Origin: DASYPQ01 sp041488095
Lineage (GTDB): Bacteria > Planctomycetota > UBA1135 > GCA-002686595
Reading direction: 5' to 3'
Length of the DNA: 64,000 nt
NCBI GenBank assembly: GCA_041488095.1
Contig: JBGPOP010000021.1
Coordinates: 16,283-80,282 of the forward strand
Part shown: piece after piece, positions 1 to 8,684 of the stretch
Position numbering within the stretch: position 1 is the stretch's first letter
How the letters are laid out: each line of letters begins with the position of its first letter
The notes under the pieces: model-generated
Seen by the model: only the letters and a program-made list of their open reading frames with translations
Databases searched by the model: none
Told to the model about the DNA's origin: nothing
Made by a program: the position numbers and the translations under genes

Positions 1-1
1 G

Positions 2-508
2 TTGCATGAATTGCAAGCTGCGGCCCTTCGGCCAACGGCCCACCGAACGTGGTGGGACAAGTACGGCGGGACCCTGCCGTCGGACGCGAATCTCACTTAC
101 CAGCTCCGGCTCGTTGGCTTCACGGAGGCCGGAGCCCGGGACTTCCTGGCTGAGTTTAGGAGTACCCTAGCCTTTGCGCGGGTGGACGCTTCGACTAAGA
201 TAGAGGGCGCTCGGGCCGATGACAATGCGGACCAGGACGCCGCAGCGGAGGACCCCATGATCCCCACCCCTACAGAATCGACACTCGCTCCTGCGGGCGC
301 ACAACGGACTGTGGGTACACCAGAGTCCAAGCCTTCGGCAACGGGCCCAATCAATCTCGCTGGCCCGCATGTCCAGTTCACGCTGGCGGGCGACAACCTC
401 CTGGAGGTCAGCCTTCGGAGCCGGGTCTCCCGCAAGGAATTCGAGAGGATCCAAAAGATCATCGAACTTGCCGAGGACTCATTCGTCGAGCCCGACGGTC
501 CCGCGTGA
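2..508 (+). CDS. Hypothetical protein, 3' part of a gene entering from the left edge
   Basis: The frame is already open at the first base, so the TTG at position 2 is probably an internal codon and the N-terminus lies outside the window. About 168 residues are visible. The first 55 or so look like a small helical module (YGGTLPSDANL, then GFTEAGARDFLAEFR), followed by an Asp/Ala-rich linker and a C-terminal segment after residue 110 that starts VQFTLAGDNLLEVSL and ends in a charged helix. From memory this order (helical LPSD module, acidic linker, short beta/alpha tail) matches hypothetical proteins common in Planctomycetota; no function is known to me. The gene overlaps the next one by four bases (GTGA), which suggests cotranscription. 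Codon choice is less GC-biased than most of the window. Confidence 0.6.
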   Translation: MHELQAAALRPTAHRTWWDKYGGTLPSDANLTYQLRLVGFTEAGARDFLAEFRSTLAFARVDASTKIEGARADDNADQDAAAEDPMIPTPTESTLAPAGAQRTVGTPESKPSATGPINLAGPHVQFTLAGDNLLEVSLRSRVSRKEFERIQKIIELAEDSFVEPDGPA

Positions 509-807
509 AAGGAGACCTACAGGCGGCGGTGAAGCGTCTCCACGGCTGCGAGGCAACGTGGATGCGTAGCATCAGCGTGATCGATCTCTTGGAGGGGAAG
601 CCGGTGTGGTCCGGCACGGTGGAGTTGTTCGCGCTCCACGGCCATGCCAAGGCGGACCGTTGCTATGCGTGGTCCGAGCCTGTCGCCGGGTCGGACCGAC
701 GGCGCTTCTTCGCCGTCCTCCATGCCGGTGAGATCACGGACGCGACAGACGCGGTTCGAGCGTCGATCCTCCAGGATCACCGCGACGCTACAGGGACCTC
801 TGGCTAG
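505..807 (+). CDS. Small hypothetical protein
   Basis: This 100-residue frame starts with GTG inside the stop codon of the preceding gene (GTGA overlap), a common sign of translational coupling here. I do not recognise a family. It has no signal peptide or membrane segment. The middle has alternating hydrophobic residues (SVIDLLEGKPVWSGTVELFAL) followed by a His/Lys-rich stretch and a second strand-helix unit (RRFFAVLHAGEITDATDAVRASI), compatible with a small alpha/beta domain. Similar short partners often follow the upstream LPSD-type proteins, but that is an impression only. It could work with the upstream product because the two are coupled. Confidence 0.55.
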   Translation: MKGDLQAAVKRLHGCEATWMRSISVIDLLEGKPVWSGTVELFALHGHAKADRCYAWSEPVAGSDRRRFFAVLHAGEITDATDAVRASILQDHRDATGTSG

Positions 808-1178
808 GAGCGTCCCGGGGAATTCGGACAGCGCCCACGGACTCAGGGTGTGTAGGCTCCAGATTCCGCCCCCGGTTTCGGCGGATTCCTCTCCAAGATC
901 CGCACAACCCTATCTGAGCCCGCCTCCATGCCCTGAGCTCGAGAGCGCTGTGCCCGGACCAGCCCGCATCTCCACGCAGTGAGACTGCGGGCGCCCTTAA
1001 GAGACTGACGCAGCATCGCTCCTGTTTCCCGCGCGGCAGCCTGGCCTCGCCTACCCACCCTGCGCGCGAGAGCTCAGCACTCCGGCGTAGATCCACTTTT
1101 CGGCCAAGCGGTTACTCCTCATCCACCTGCGTTTCGCGTCTCACTCGCGGTCGCGCGGGGATCCGTGCGGGAGGCGCC
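808..1178. other. Intergenic stretch without a recognised gene
   Basis: About 370 bases between the small hypothetical gene and the cytochrome-like gene. I see no frame with a credible protein, no tRNA-like cloverleaf and no clear terminator hairpin. Composition is somewhat less GC-rich than the coding parts. The last bases before 1179 (GGGAGGC) could act as a ribosome binding site for the next gene. Confidence 0.5.
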
Positions 1179-1688
1179 ATGTTCCGATTTTCGAGGGCCA
1201 CGTCCCTCAGGAACACGACCTGCGCGGCGCCGCTCCTCGCGGACTTTTCGCCGCTCGCGATCTGGAGAGAGCAGCCGGCCGTCGCGACATCGGACGCTGC
1301 GGCTACCGTCACCGGCTGGATGCCCAAACCCACTGCGAATCTCGCGCGCGGCGCTGGGCTCTTCGCGCAGCAGTGCGCCGTGTGCCAGAGCGCGAAGGGC
1401 TCCGGCGACGGGCCGAGCGCGCACCCTCAGCGCCCGACACGCGCTCCGATGCGCAAGCCGCAGTGTCTGTCGCACTCGATCGACGTGCTGCGCTGCGACT
1501 CCATCTTCGTACGGCGGCACGTGTCCCTGAAGTTCGGAGAGGTGACGCGGGCACCCTCGATGCAGGCGGGCACCTTCGAACCAGCGCGGAAGCTGCGGGA
1601 GATCTTCAGTTGGGTGCCGAGATCGTCCGGGCAGCCGTGCTCGGCGGACTTCAGGTCGCAGCCGCCGAGGAAGGTCGGTGGGTCATGA
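1179..1688 (+). CDS. Cytochrome-c-like exported protein with altered haem motif
   Basis: The segment around residues 54-80 (NLARGAGLFAQQCAVC, then SAKGSGDGPSAH) reads like the haem-attachment region of a class I cytochrome c (GAxLFxxxCxxCHGxxGxGDGP), but the residue after the second Cys is Gln (codon CAG) instead of the His that ligates haem iron. The usual C-terminal PMPxW/Met-ligand region is not recognisable; the rest is rich in Arg, Ser and Cys. The stop codon overlaps the ATG of the next gene (ATGA), which argues that the frame is still translated. It is either a decaying cytochrome c gene or a protein that kept the fold but not the usual axial ligand. The N-terminus is only weakly like a signal peptide. 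Confidence 0.4.
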   Translation: MFRFSRATSLRNTTCAAPLLADFSPLAIWREQPAVATSDAAATVTGWMPKPTANLARGAGLFAQQCAVCQSAKGSGDGPSAHPQRPTRAPMRKPQCLSHSIDVLRCDSIFVRRHVSLKFGEVTRAPSMQAGTFEPARKLREIFSWVPRSSGQPCSADFRSQPPRKVGGS

Positions 1689-3733
1689 TCGCGTCTGGCA
1701 ACCCACACCTACTGCAACATGCTCCTGGGCAACCTGCACCCACGCAATCTGATCCCACGCAACCTGCACCCGCGCAACATGCACTTCCCGTCGGCTGGCT
1801 TCGCGCAGGGTTTGTCGCGCTCGCGCTCCTCGCGATCTCGGCCGAGTTGGCGACCCGAGGCGCGCACCCTTCCTGGCGCAACGCTCTCGCTGATGTTGCG
1901 CTCGCGGCGATCGTCTTCTCCGCAATCTTCCTCCGCGGCCGCGCTCTCGACCTCCCGTTTCCGCGCTGGCGCGCGTTCGCCTTCGTGCTGCCCGCCGCAA
2001 TCGCCGTCCTCGCGGCCTGGCCGACGCTCGGGCTCCCCTACCTGTCCGACGATTGGAGCTACCTGGCGATCCTCGGCGACGGTTCCGAGCCCCTGCACAT
2101 CCTGGTCTCTCCGCACCTCTTCCTCCGCCCGGTCGGCTGGGCCCTGTGGTGGTGCTTTGCCCATCTCGCCCCCCTGGATGGGACTCTCGCACACGCCACC
2201 TGCGTGGCGCTCTTCGCAATCGACGCTGCGCTCGTCGTTCCTGCGCTTCGCCGGTGCGGCGCGCCGCGCGGAATCGCCTTGGCGGCCGCGGTCTGCTTTG
2301 CGGTGAGCCCCGCCGCGCTGGGCACGGTCGCCTGGTCCTCGAATCTGTTCTCGCTCCTCTCGGCTGGTTTCTCCCTCGCGGCAATCGCGTGGCTGCCGTT
2401 CCGCCGCGCAACGGCCGCATCGATCGCGCGAACCTTCGCTCTGGCAGCATTCGCATTCCTCTCGAAGGAAGACTCCTACTTGCTGCCCGTCCTGCTTGTC
2501 GCGGTGGGAGCGCAGTTCCAGGCGCGCAAGTGGCGGAGCGGTCTCCGACTCGCCGCGCATGGAGCGGCCGCGCTGATCGTCATCCTTGCACTCCGTTCTC
2601 TCGTCTTCGGGGGCATAGGTGGGTATCACCTCGAGTCCGGACGGCCAATCGCCGTCTACGGCTGGCTTCCCGGCGCTCTCGAGACGGCCAGGACCGAGTT
2701 CCCGACGTCGTACTTCCAGCCCTTCCTCCGATGGGGCGAGTCCAGCCGCTCCGCGTCGCTGATCGCTTTGATTCCACTCGCGCTCCTGGGTCTCGGCGGT
2801 GCCAGCGCCGCGGCCCGGAACGGCATGCCCCGCGGACTCGCGATCACGCTCACGGCGCTCGTGCCCACCCTCTCCATTCTCCCCGTGGGCCCGCTCCTCC
2901 CGAACGTGCGGATGCTCTTCACGCCTTCGATCGGTCTCGCCTGGATCGCCGCCTCGCTGATCGCATGGTTTCCGCTCGGGCGAATCGGCCGATTCGCTGC
3001 GCTCGCGCTCTTCGTCGCCATGTCCTTCGTGGTCGGGCGCCGGAACTTCACGGCGTGGGAGGAGGCGGGCCGGCTGTTCCGCTCAGGGACAGCCGCCGCG
3101 GCGCCTCTCGTCGCCGCGTCTCCTCCCCATGCGAGCCTGCTGATCCAAGGACTTCCCGAAGTCACCCACGGTGCGCCCTGTTTTCTGAACGCCCCCAGCT
3201 TTGCCATCCCGCGCGTCGCGGGTCGCCGGGATGTCCACGTGCTGGCTCCGCTCCGGGTCCACGCCGACCTCGATCGCGTGATCGAGGTCGACGCCTGGGC
3301 GGGCACGGCTCGAGACATCACGCGGGCTGAGCCCGAGGACCAACTCGCGTCTGGGAATACGATGCTCTTCGATTTCCGGACCTCCGTCGCGCGGGACCGC
3401 TGCCGTGTGTTCGGCTTTCAGGCCAACGTCCTCGAGGACAGCTGGGAGCTGTCCTCGAACGGCGACGCTTCGACCGTGCGACTCCCGACCCTCGGGGTGC
3501 TCTCCCTGAAGCAGGTCGTCATCCGGGTCGACGCCTCGGCGACGCTTGGCGGCCACCCGATCGCCCGTACCCTCTTCGTCACCTATGAGAGTGGAAAGGG
3601 CCTCGCGCGTCGTCTCGTCGTGCTCGGCGAGCCGGTCGTCCTTCCCCGCCTTGCCCGCACGTTGCGCGTCGAGATCGTGGCGCCCATGGGCACGCTCATG
3701 CGACTGCGCGAGCTCACGATCGAAGCGAGGTGA
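1685..3733 (+). CDS. GT-C type membrane glycosyltransferase-like protein
   Basis: A polytopic membrane protein of 682 residues. The ATG overlaps the preceding stop by four bases. A cytoplasmic N-terminus with five Q-x-A-P-x pentapeptides is followed by about ten to twelve hydrophobic segments up to roughly residue 460. After the third comes LSDDWSYL, with Asp122-Asp123 in the first large loop. GT-C enzymes (PMT, ArnT, TMTC and related families), which use polyprenyl-phosphate sugars, carry acidic residues in the same loop. The last 220 residues are soluble and beta-rich and probably lie in the periplasm. By family analogy it would move a sugar from a lipid carrier to protein or glycan; donor and acceptor cannot be told from sequence. 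An O-antigen-ligase-like or purely structural role is possible. Confidence 0.7.
   Translation: MIASGNPHLLQHAPGQPAPTQSDPTQPAPAQHALPVGWLRAGFVALALLAISAELATRGAHPSWRNALADVALAAIVFSAIFLRGRALDLPFPRWRAFAFVLPAAIAVLAAWPTLGLPYLSDDWSYLAILGDGSEPLHILVSPHLFLRPVGWALWWCFAHLAPLDGTLAHATCVALFAIDAALVVPALRRCGAPRGIALAAAVCFAVSPAALGTVAWSSNLFSLLSAGFSLAAIAWLPFRRATAASIARTFALAAFAFLSKEDSYLLPVLLVAVGAQFQARKWRSGLRLAAHGAAALIVILALRSLVFGGIGGYHLESGRPIAVYGWLPGALETARTEFPTSYFQPFLRWGESSRSASLIALIPLALLGLGGASAAARNGMPRGLAITLTALVPTLSILPVGPLLPNVRMLFTPSIGLAWIAASLIAWFPLGRIGRFAALALFVAMSFVVGRRNFTAWEEAGRLFRSGTAAAAPLVAASPPHASLLIQGLPEVTHGAPCFLNAPSFAIPRVAGRRDVHVLAPLRVHADLDRVIEVDAWAGTARDITRAEPEDQLASGNTMLFDFRTSVARDRCRVFGFQANVLEDSWELSSNGDASTVRLPTLGVLSLKQVVIRVDASATLGGHPIARTLFVTYESGKGLARRLVVLGEPVVLPRLARTLRVEIVAPMGTLMRLRELTIEAR
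1714..1788 (+). repeat. 15-bp tandem repeat, five units, in frame
   Basis: Five consecutive 15-base units, each starting GCAA, run from 1714 to 1788. Units three and five of the consensus GCAACCTGCACCCAC differ at only a few bases. In the reading frame of the membrane protein they encode Q-x-A-P-x pentapeptides (QHAPG, QPAPT, QSDPT, QPAPA, QHALP). They lie in the cytoplasmic tail ahead of the first membrane segment. Copy number may vary by slippage, and since the unit is a multiple of three the frame would be kept. Confidence 0.75.
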
Positions 3734-3820
3734 GGGACAGGATCCGGCCGCCGAGCGGGACTGGACTCCCCTTCTCATGCTGGATTCCGCCCATCGCGAC
3801 TGCATTCCGCTATCGTCTCG

Positions 3821-5872
3821 ATGTCGATGATCCCTCCGTCACCCCGAGCTCCGAGCCGACCGCCTTTCGCCGTGGGTGGGGCCACGGCGTTCCTCCTGTC
3901 TCTCTCCTTGCCCTGTGCGGTCGTCGCGCAGGACACCTCGAAGCAGGGCCTGTCGCCGTCCTTCGGCGGCTTCCTCGCCGAGATCCGCAACCTCTCTGAG
4001 CCCGCCTCCCTCTCGATCGCCCCGAACGACGATCTCATCGTCCTCGAGTCCCTCCCCTCCCGCATCCGCGTCTTCGACCCCACCGGCAAGGACCTCCGCT
4101 CCTTCGGCACCCGCGGCTCCGCCCCCGGCGAGCTCCTCGAGCCCCAAGGCCTCGCCCTCGCCCCCGACGGCGAGATCTACGTCTCCGACACCGGCAACGA
4201 CCGCATCCAGGTCTTCTCCCCCGACGGGACCTTCCTGCGCAACTTCGGCATCCGCGGCACCGGCCCCTCCGAGTTCAACCAACCCCTCGGCCTCGCCGTC
4301 GACGCGCAGCGCGTCTGGGTCGCCGACTCCCGCAACCACCGCGTCCAGATCTTCCTCCGCAACGGCCGCTACGCGAACGAGCTCGGTCACTTCGGCCACG
4401 ACGACGGCGAGCTCGACCACCCCTCCGACATCGCCGTCGACGCCGACTGGAACGTCTACGTCGCCGACGTCGACAACCAGCGCATCGCCGTCTTCGATCG
4501 CCGCGGCACCTTCGTGAGGAGCTTCGGCGGCTTCGGCCCCTACTCCGGCCTCTTCATGACGCCCTCGGGCATCCGCTACCACGCCGGCGACCTCTACGTC
4601 GCCGACCGCGACAACCACCGCATCCAGGTCTACGACACGAAGGGCGAGCTCCTCCACGAATGGGGCGTCCATGCCCTGAGGCCGCGCGAGGGCAACGGCA
4701 AGCTCCACTATCCGAACCAGGTCGCGATCGCGCCCTCCGGCCGCTTCGCCGCCGTCGTCGAAGCCTTCGAGAACCGCCTCCAGCTCTTCGGCCCCGAGAC
4801 CGAGGAGAGCGCGATCCTCCAGAGATCCCAGGAGAAGTCCACCGGCTCCCACTTCGGCGCCGCGCTCGACTGCGCCGGCCCGACCCTGGCGCTCCTCGAG
4901 CCCTCCGCACCGGCGCTCCTCGTGTGGGACCTCTCGCACGGCGAGCCGGTCGAGATCTCGCGCTTCGGGAGCTTCGGCCCCAAGCCCGCGCAGCTCGTCC
5001 GGCCCACCGGCATCGCGCTCGACCGCGACGCCGCTCGCGCGTACGTCTCCGACCCCGGACTCGCGCGACTCTCCATCTACCGCGTCGCGCGGCCTTCGGA
5101 GCCCGAGCTGAACTACATTCCCGAGCTCGTGCGATTCGTCAAGTCGCTCGACTTCCGCGCCCTGTGGGAGGGCGAGAAGGAGACCTTGCCCGGGCCCGTG
5201 GATCACGGCGCGACCGAGCGTGCACCGTGGCCCATCGAGCCGGGAGCGCTCGAGAGCGACGCGCGCGGGAACCTGTGGATCATCGACGCAGCCAACGCGC
5301 GCATCGTCGAGCTGGACGCCCGACTCACCATCCTGCGCGCGTTCGGCGGCGGAAGACCCCCGGGGACGCCCGACTCGGCGCTCGTCGCTGGAGATCGAGG
5401 AGACGCGGCGCCGGGTAAGGCCGATGCCCGACTCCTGCGCCCCACCGATCTCGCCCTCTCGCCCTCCGGCGAGATCCTCTACGTCGTCGACGCCGCCGAC
5501 TGCCGCGTCAAGGCCTTCTCCTCGTCCGGCGAGCCGCTCTTCACCTTCGGCCGCCGCGGCGAGGGGCCGACCGATTTCGTCCGCCCCTTCGGCATCGCCA
5601 CGGGCCCCGACGCGAGCGTCTACGTCACCGACGAGGGCGGCGACAAGATCGTCCAGTTCGACGCCGTCGGCCGTCCGCTGAAGGCCTTCGGCCGCGAGGG
5701 CCTCGGCCGCGTCGAATTCTTCAAGCCCAAGGGGATCGCCGTCGACGCGCGCGGGCGGCTCGTCGTCGTCGACTGGGGCAACCACCGCGGGCAGGTCCTC
5801 ACGCCCGAGGGCGAGTTCGTCGACGCCTTCGGCTCGCGGCTCTTCATCCAGCCGGCGCTCAAGAAGCCCTGA
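3821..5872 (+). CDS. Secreted NHL-repeat beta-propeller protein
   Basis: 683 residues. An N-terminal signal peptide (hydrophobic AFLLSLSLPCAVVAQ, likely cut after residue 37) directs export. The rest consists of NHL-type repeats of about 45 residues, seen from the recurring pattern P-x-G-[IL]-A-[VL]-x-x-x-G-x-[IV]-Y-V-[SA]-D-x-x-N-x-R-[IV]-Q-[VI]-F. At least five lie between residues 60 and 300 and four more between 460 and 670, with a less regular middle part. NHL repeats form six-bladed beta-propellers that bind proteins, sugars or lipids; the split arrangement suggests two propellers. No catalytic residues are evident. Codons in the first 650 bases of the mature part end almost only in C, which makes other frames look open; those frames are not genes. 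The gene stands alone, with no tight overlap to either neighbour. Confidence 0.85.
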   Translation: MSMIPPSPRAPSRPPFAVGGATAFLLSLSLPCAVVAQDTSKQGLSPSFGGFLAEIRNLSEPASLSIAPNDDLIVLESLPSRIRVFDPTGKDLRSFGTRGSAPGELLEPQGLALAPDGEIYVSDTGNDRIQVFSPDGTFLRNFGIRGTGPSEFNQPLGLAVDAQRVWVADSRNHRVQIFLRNGRYANELGHFGHDDGELDHPSDIAVDADWNVYVADVDNQRIAVFDRRGTFVRSFGGFGPYSGLFMTPSGIRYHAGDLYVADRDNHRIQVYDTKGELLHEWGVHALRPREGNGKLHYPNQVAIAPSGRFAAVVEAFENRLQLFGPETEESAILQRSQEKSTGSHFGAALDCAGPTLALLEPSAPALLVWDLSHGEPVEISRFGSFGPKPAQLVRPTGIALDRDAARAYVSDPGLARLSIYRVARPSEPELNYIPELVRFVKSLDFRALWEGEKETLPGPVDHGATERAPWPIEPGALESDARGNLWIIDAANARIVELDARLTILRAFGGGRPPGTPDSALVAGDRGDAAPGKADARLLRPTDLALSPSGEILYVVDAADCRVKAFSSSGEPLFTFGRRGEGPTDFVRPFGIATGPDASVYVTDEGGDKIVQFDAVGRPLKAFGREGLGRVEFFKPKGIAVDARGRLVVVDWGNHRGQVLTPEGEFVDAFGSRLFIQPALKKP

Positions 5873-6019
5873 GGCTGCGCCGCCCGGACAACCGACCCTC
5901 GAGAACGCGGAAACCGCGCTCCGTTATGCTGAAATGTCGCGCAACTCCGGCGTAGGGAGCGCCCTTCCCGGCCGGGCCTCAGGCCCCGCCCCGATCCTCC
6001 CCCACCCGAAGGACAGCCC

Positions 6020-6955
6020 ATGTACAAGGTCATCGGATCCGACAACCGCGAGTACGGCCCGGCGAACGAGGAGGCGGTTCGCCGGTGGATCGCCGAGGGC
6101 CGCGCGAACGCCGCGACCCAGGCGCAGAAGGAGGGTGAGACCGGCTGGCGGCCCCTCTCGACCTTCGCGGAGTTCGCCGGCGCGCTCGCGGCGGGAGCTG
6201 CGCCGCCGCTGGCAGCCGGGGCGACGGGGGCAGCCGCGGTGGCGACCGGGGTTGCGGGCGCAACCTGGTCTTCCGGAGCCGCCGGTCTCGCGATCGACGC
6301 CAACGCTCTCGCGACCGAGCTCTGCGCGCGCGACTTCCAGCTCGACATCGGCGGCTGCGTGCAGAGGAGCTGGGACCTGATCCAGAAGCACTTCTGGCTC
6401 GTGATCGCCGCGTGGGCAGTTTCCTTCCTCGTGGCGTGCGGAATCTTTGTGATCCCTTACGTCGGTCCATCTGCATTCCTCGTCCTCGGCGCGGTGCTCC
6501 TCGGCGGCCTGCACTGGTTCTTCCTGCGCCTCCAGCGCGGCGAGCCGGCCTCCGTCGCCGACGTCTTCGCCGGGTTCGGGAAAGCGATCGGCCCGCTGAT
6601 CCTGTGCGGGATCGTGTCGAGCCTCCTGACCGGTGTCGGCCTGGTCCTGTGCCTCGTCCCGGGCATCTATCTCGCGGTCTGCTGGCACTTCGCCGCGCTC
6701 CTGATCCTCGACAAGAGGCTCGAGTTCTGGGCTGCGATGGAGCTCTCGCGCAAGGTCGTGACGCGCCACTGGTGGGGCGTTTTCGGCTTGATGCTCGTCG
6801 CGATCCTCCTCTGGATCGGCGGGCTGCTCGCCTGCTGCATCGGCATCTTCATCACCGCCCCGATCGCGACGGGCGCGATCGTGCAGGCCTACCGCGGGCT
6901 CTTCGACCAGCCGAGCCCCCAACCGGCCTCCCAGCCCGGAGTGGCTGCGGCGTGA
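6020..6955 (+). CDS. GYF_2 (DUF4339) domain membrane protein
   Basis: 311 residues. The first 50 match the GYF_2 pattern (MYKVIGSDNREYGPANEEAVRRW, then GRANAATQAQKEGETGWRPLSTF), a small domain that often precedes bacterial membrane domains. An Ala/Gly-rich linker (residues 55-95) leads to a membrane part with four to five hydrophobic helices between about 125 and 300, including a Gly-rich GGLLACCIGIFITAPIATG segment. The overall plan resembles proteins of the DUF975/glycerophosphoryl-diester-phosphodiesterase membrane-domain type. The function is unknown; the GYF_2 part probably mediates protein binding. GAAGGA lies seven bases before the ATG. Its stop codon overlaps the GTG start of the next gene. 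Confidence 0.8.
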   Translation: MYKVIGSDNREYGPANEEAVRRWIAEGRANAATQAQKEGETGWRPLSTFAEFAGALAAGAAPPLAAGATGAAAVATGVAGATWSSGAAGLAIDANALATELCARDFQLDIGGCVQRSWDLIQKHFWLVIAAWAVSFLVACGIFVIPYVGPSAFLVLGAVLLGGLHWFFLRLQRGEPASVADVFAGFGKAIGPLILCGIVSSLLTGVGLVLCLVPGIYLAVCWHFAALLILDKRLEFWAAMELSRKVVTRHWWGVFGLMLVAILLWIGGLLACCIGIFITAPIATGAIVQAYRGLFDQPSPQPASQPGVAAA

Positions 6956-7458
6956 CGGCATCTCCCGCCCACTCGATCCTCGGCCTTGCGCTCGCGATCT
7001 CGCTGAGCGCGGGATGCAGCGCTCCCGGTGCTTCCGGGGCGCATCGTGCCAACGGCCGAGTGGAGCCTCGGCCTCCCCGAGAGGAGATCGACGATCCGAC
7101 GGCACCCAAGCCCTGGGACGGCGGCGCCGAGATCGCGAGCAACGACGGCGCCTGGCGCGTCGTCTACAAGGTCGGCAAGAGCCCGATCCCGCGCGGCGAG
7201 ACCTTCTCGATCGACGCGTGGGTCTTCGCCGCGGACGCGCCGGACAAGCCGCGAGCGGACGTCTCGCTCGCGGTCGACGCCGCGATGCCGCAGCACGGGC
7301 ACGGGATGAACCGCGTGCCGCGGATCGAGTCGCTCGGGGGCGGGCGATTCCGGATCGACGGCCTCCTCTTCCACATGCCGGGCAAGTGGGAGCTCTACTT
7401 CGACGTCGGGCGCGGGGCGCTGACCGAGCGCGCGCAGGCGGACGTCGAGATCCTATGA
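6952..7458 (+). CDS. YtkA-like lipoprotein
   Basis: 168 residues. The GTG start overlaps the upstream stop (GTGA). A lipoprotein signal peptide ends in LSAGC, with Cys22 as the lipidation site. After a Pro/Arg-rich linker, the last 110 residues form an Ig-like domain with the motif AAMPQHGHGMN and the closing strand FHMPGKWELYFDV. Both are characteristic of the YtkA-like family (related to FixH and copper-handling periplasmic proteins). The His/Met-rich segment may bind metal. The gene is coupled by ATGA to a di-haem cytochrome c peroxidase, a pairing that suggests a periplasmic redox or metal-maturation role for both. The binding activity is inferred, not shown. Confidence 0.8.
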   Translation: MTASPAHSILGLALAISLSAGCSAPGASGAHRANGRVEPRPPREEIDDPTAPKPWDGGAEIASNDGAWRVVYKVGKSPIPRGETFSIDAWVFAADAPDKPRADVSLAVDAAMPQHGHGMNRVPRIESLGGGRFRIDGLLFHMPGKWELYFDVGRGALTERAQADVEIL

Positions 7459-8669
7459 TCGCGCCGCTCGCCGGGATGTGGCTCGCTTTCGGCGCGCAGG
7501 GAGAGCCGCCTCGCCCGCCGGCCGGCGCTCCCGAGCCCGCCCGCTTCGACGAGAGGGAGATCGTGAAGATCCTCTCGCACTCCCCCCTCGATGGGCCGCC
7601 TCCGGATCCTACGAACGCCCACGCCGACGACCCGGCCGCGGCGCACCTCGGGCGCTTCCTCTTCTTCGACAAGCGCCTCTCCGCGAACAGCCAGATCGCC
7701 TGCGCGACTTGCCATGATCCGGCCCAGGCCTTCGCCGACGGAAAGACGCTCAGCCAGGGGCTCGCGACGGGCAAACGCCACGCCCCGGCGCTCTTGAACG
7801 TCGCCTGGCAGCGCTGGTACTTCTGGGACGGACGCGCGGACACGCTGTGGGCGCAGGCGTCGCATCCGATCGAGAGCCCGAGCGAGATGGGCGGCGACCG
7901 CGCCCGGATCGCCCGGCTCGTCGACCACGATCCCGATCTGCGCGCGGCGTACGAGGGCGTCTTCGGGCCTCTTCCCGACCTGACCAGGGCGACCGAGGTT
8001 GATCGCGTGCTCGCGAACACGGGCAAGGCACTGGAGGCCTACGAGCGCAGGCTGGTCAGCCGTGATTCGGCGTTCGACCGCTTCGCGGCGGCTCTGCGCT
8101 CGGGCGACGATGCGGCGCAGGCCCGCTACCCCGAGGCGGCCAGGCGCGGCCTGGCCCTCTTCGTCGGCAAGGCCAACTGCCGGCTGTGCCACGCCGGCCC
8201 GAGCTTCAGCGACGGCGAGTTCCACAACATCGGCGTGCCGACGCTCGACAAGACCCCGCCGCGCGACGCGGGTCGTTACGCCGGCGTCGACCTCGTCCAG
8301 CGGGATCCGTTCAACGCCGCCGGCGCGTTCAGCGACGATCCTCGCGGGCCTCGCGCCGTCGAGCTCGCGCAGCTCTCGCGCACCTCCGAGCTGTGGGGCC
8401 AGTTCCGCACGCCTACGTTGCGCAGCGTGGCTCGGACCGCGCCCTACATGCACCAGGGCCAGTTCGCGAGCCTGCGCGACGTGCTCCACTACTACTCGAC
8501 GCTCGAGGGAACCGTCCCCGCCGGCCATCACGGCGAACAGGTGATCAAGCCGCTGCACCTGTCGGACGCGGAGATCGAGGACCTCCTCGCCTTCCTCGAG
8601 ACCCTGACCGGCGCCGATCTTCCGGACGGGCTCTCGTCGCCGCCCGCGTCCCCTCGCCCCCCCTATTAA
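7455..8669 (+). CDS. Di-haem cytochrome c peroxidase / MauG-like protein
   Basis: 404 residues with a short N-terminal export signal. Two CxxCH haem sites are present: CATCH at residues 83-87 and CRLCH at 242-246. They lie in the two halves expected for the bacterial di-haem cytochrome c peroxidase family, which reduces hydrogen peroxide in the periplasm with electrons from small cytochromes. Supporting segments are FDKRLSANSQIACATCHDP, the NVAWQRWYFWDGR block and FRTPTLRSVARTAPYMHQG near the C-terminus. MauG-like relatives instead oxidise protein or small-molecule substrates, and this cannot be excluded. The gene is coupled to the YtkA-like lipoprotein (ATGA overlap) and ends 15 bases before the convergent recG. 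Confidence 0.9.
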   Translation: MIAPLAGMWLAFGAQGEPPRPPAGAPEPARFDEREIVKILSHSPLDGPPPDPTNAHADDPAAAHLGRFLFFDKRLSANSQIACATCHDPAQAFADGKTLSQGLATGKRHAPALLNVAWQRWYFWDGRADTLWAQASHPIESPSEMGGDRARIARLVDHDPDLRAAYEGVFGPLPDLTRATEVDRVLANTGKALEAYERRLVSRDSAFDRFAAALRSGDDAAQARYPEAARRGLALFVGKANCRLCHAGPSFSDGEFHNIGVPTLDKTPPRDAGRYAGVDLVQRDPFNAAGAFSDDPRGPRAVELAQLSRTSELWGQFRTPTLRSVARTAPYMHQGQFASLRDVLHYYSTLEGTVPAGHHGEQVIKPLHLSDAEIEDLLAFLETLTGADLPDGLSSPPASPRPPY

Positions 8670-8684
8670 TGGAGGGTCCCGGGC

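Noticed and set aside
3876..4517. A Ser/Pro/Thr-rich frame on the plus strand inside the NHL gene
   Set aside because: It is a frame shadow produced by extreme C-ending codon use; it has no start context, signal or recognisable domain.
3839..5785. A 648-codon open frame antisense to the NHL-repeat gene
   Set aside because: Its product is an Asp/Val/Gly/Ala-rich low-complexity chain. It exists because the true gene's codons end almost only in C or G, and the sense strand encodes a clear NHL propeller.
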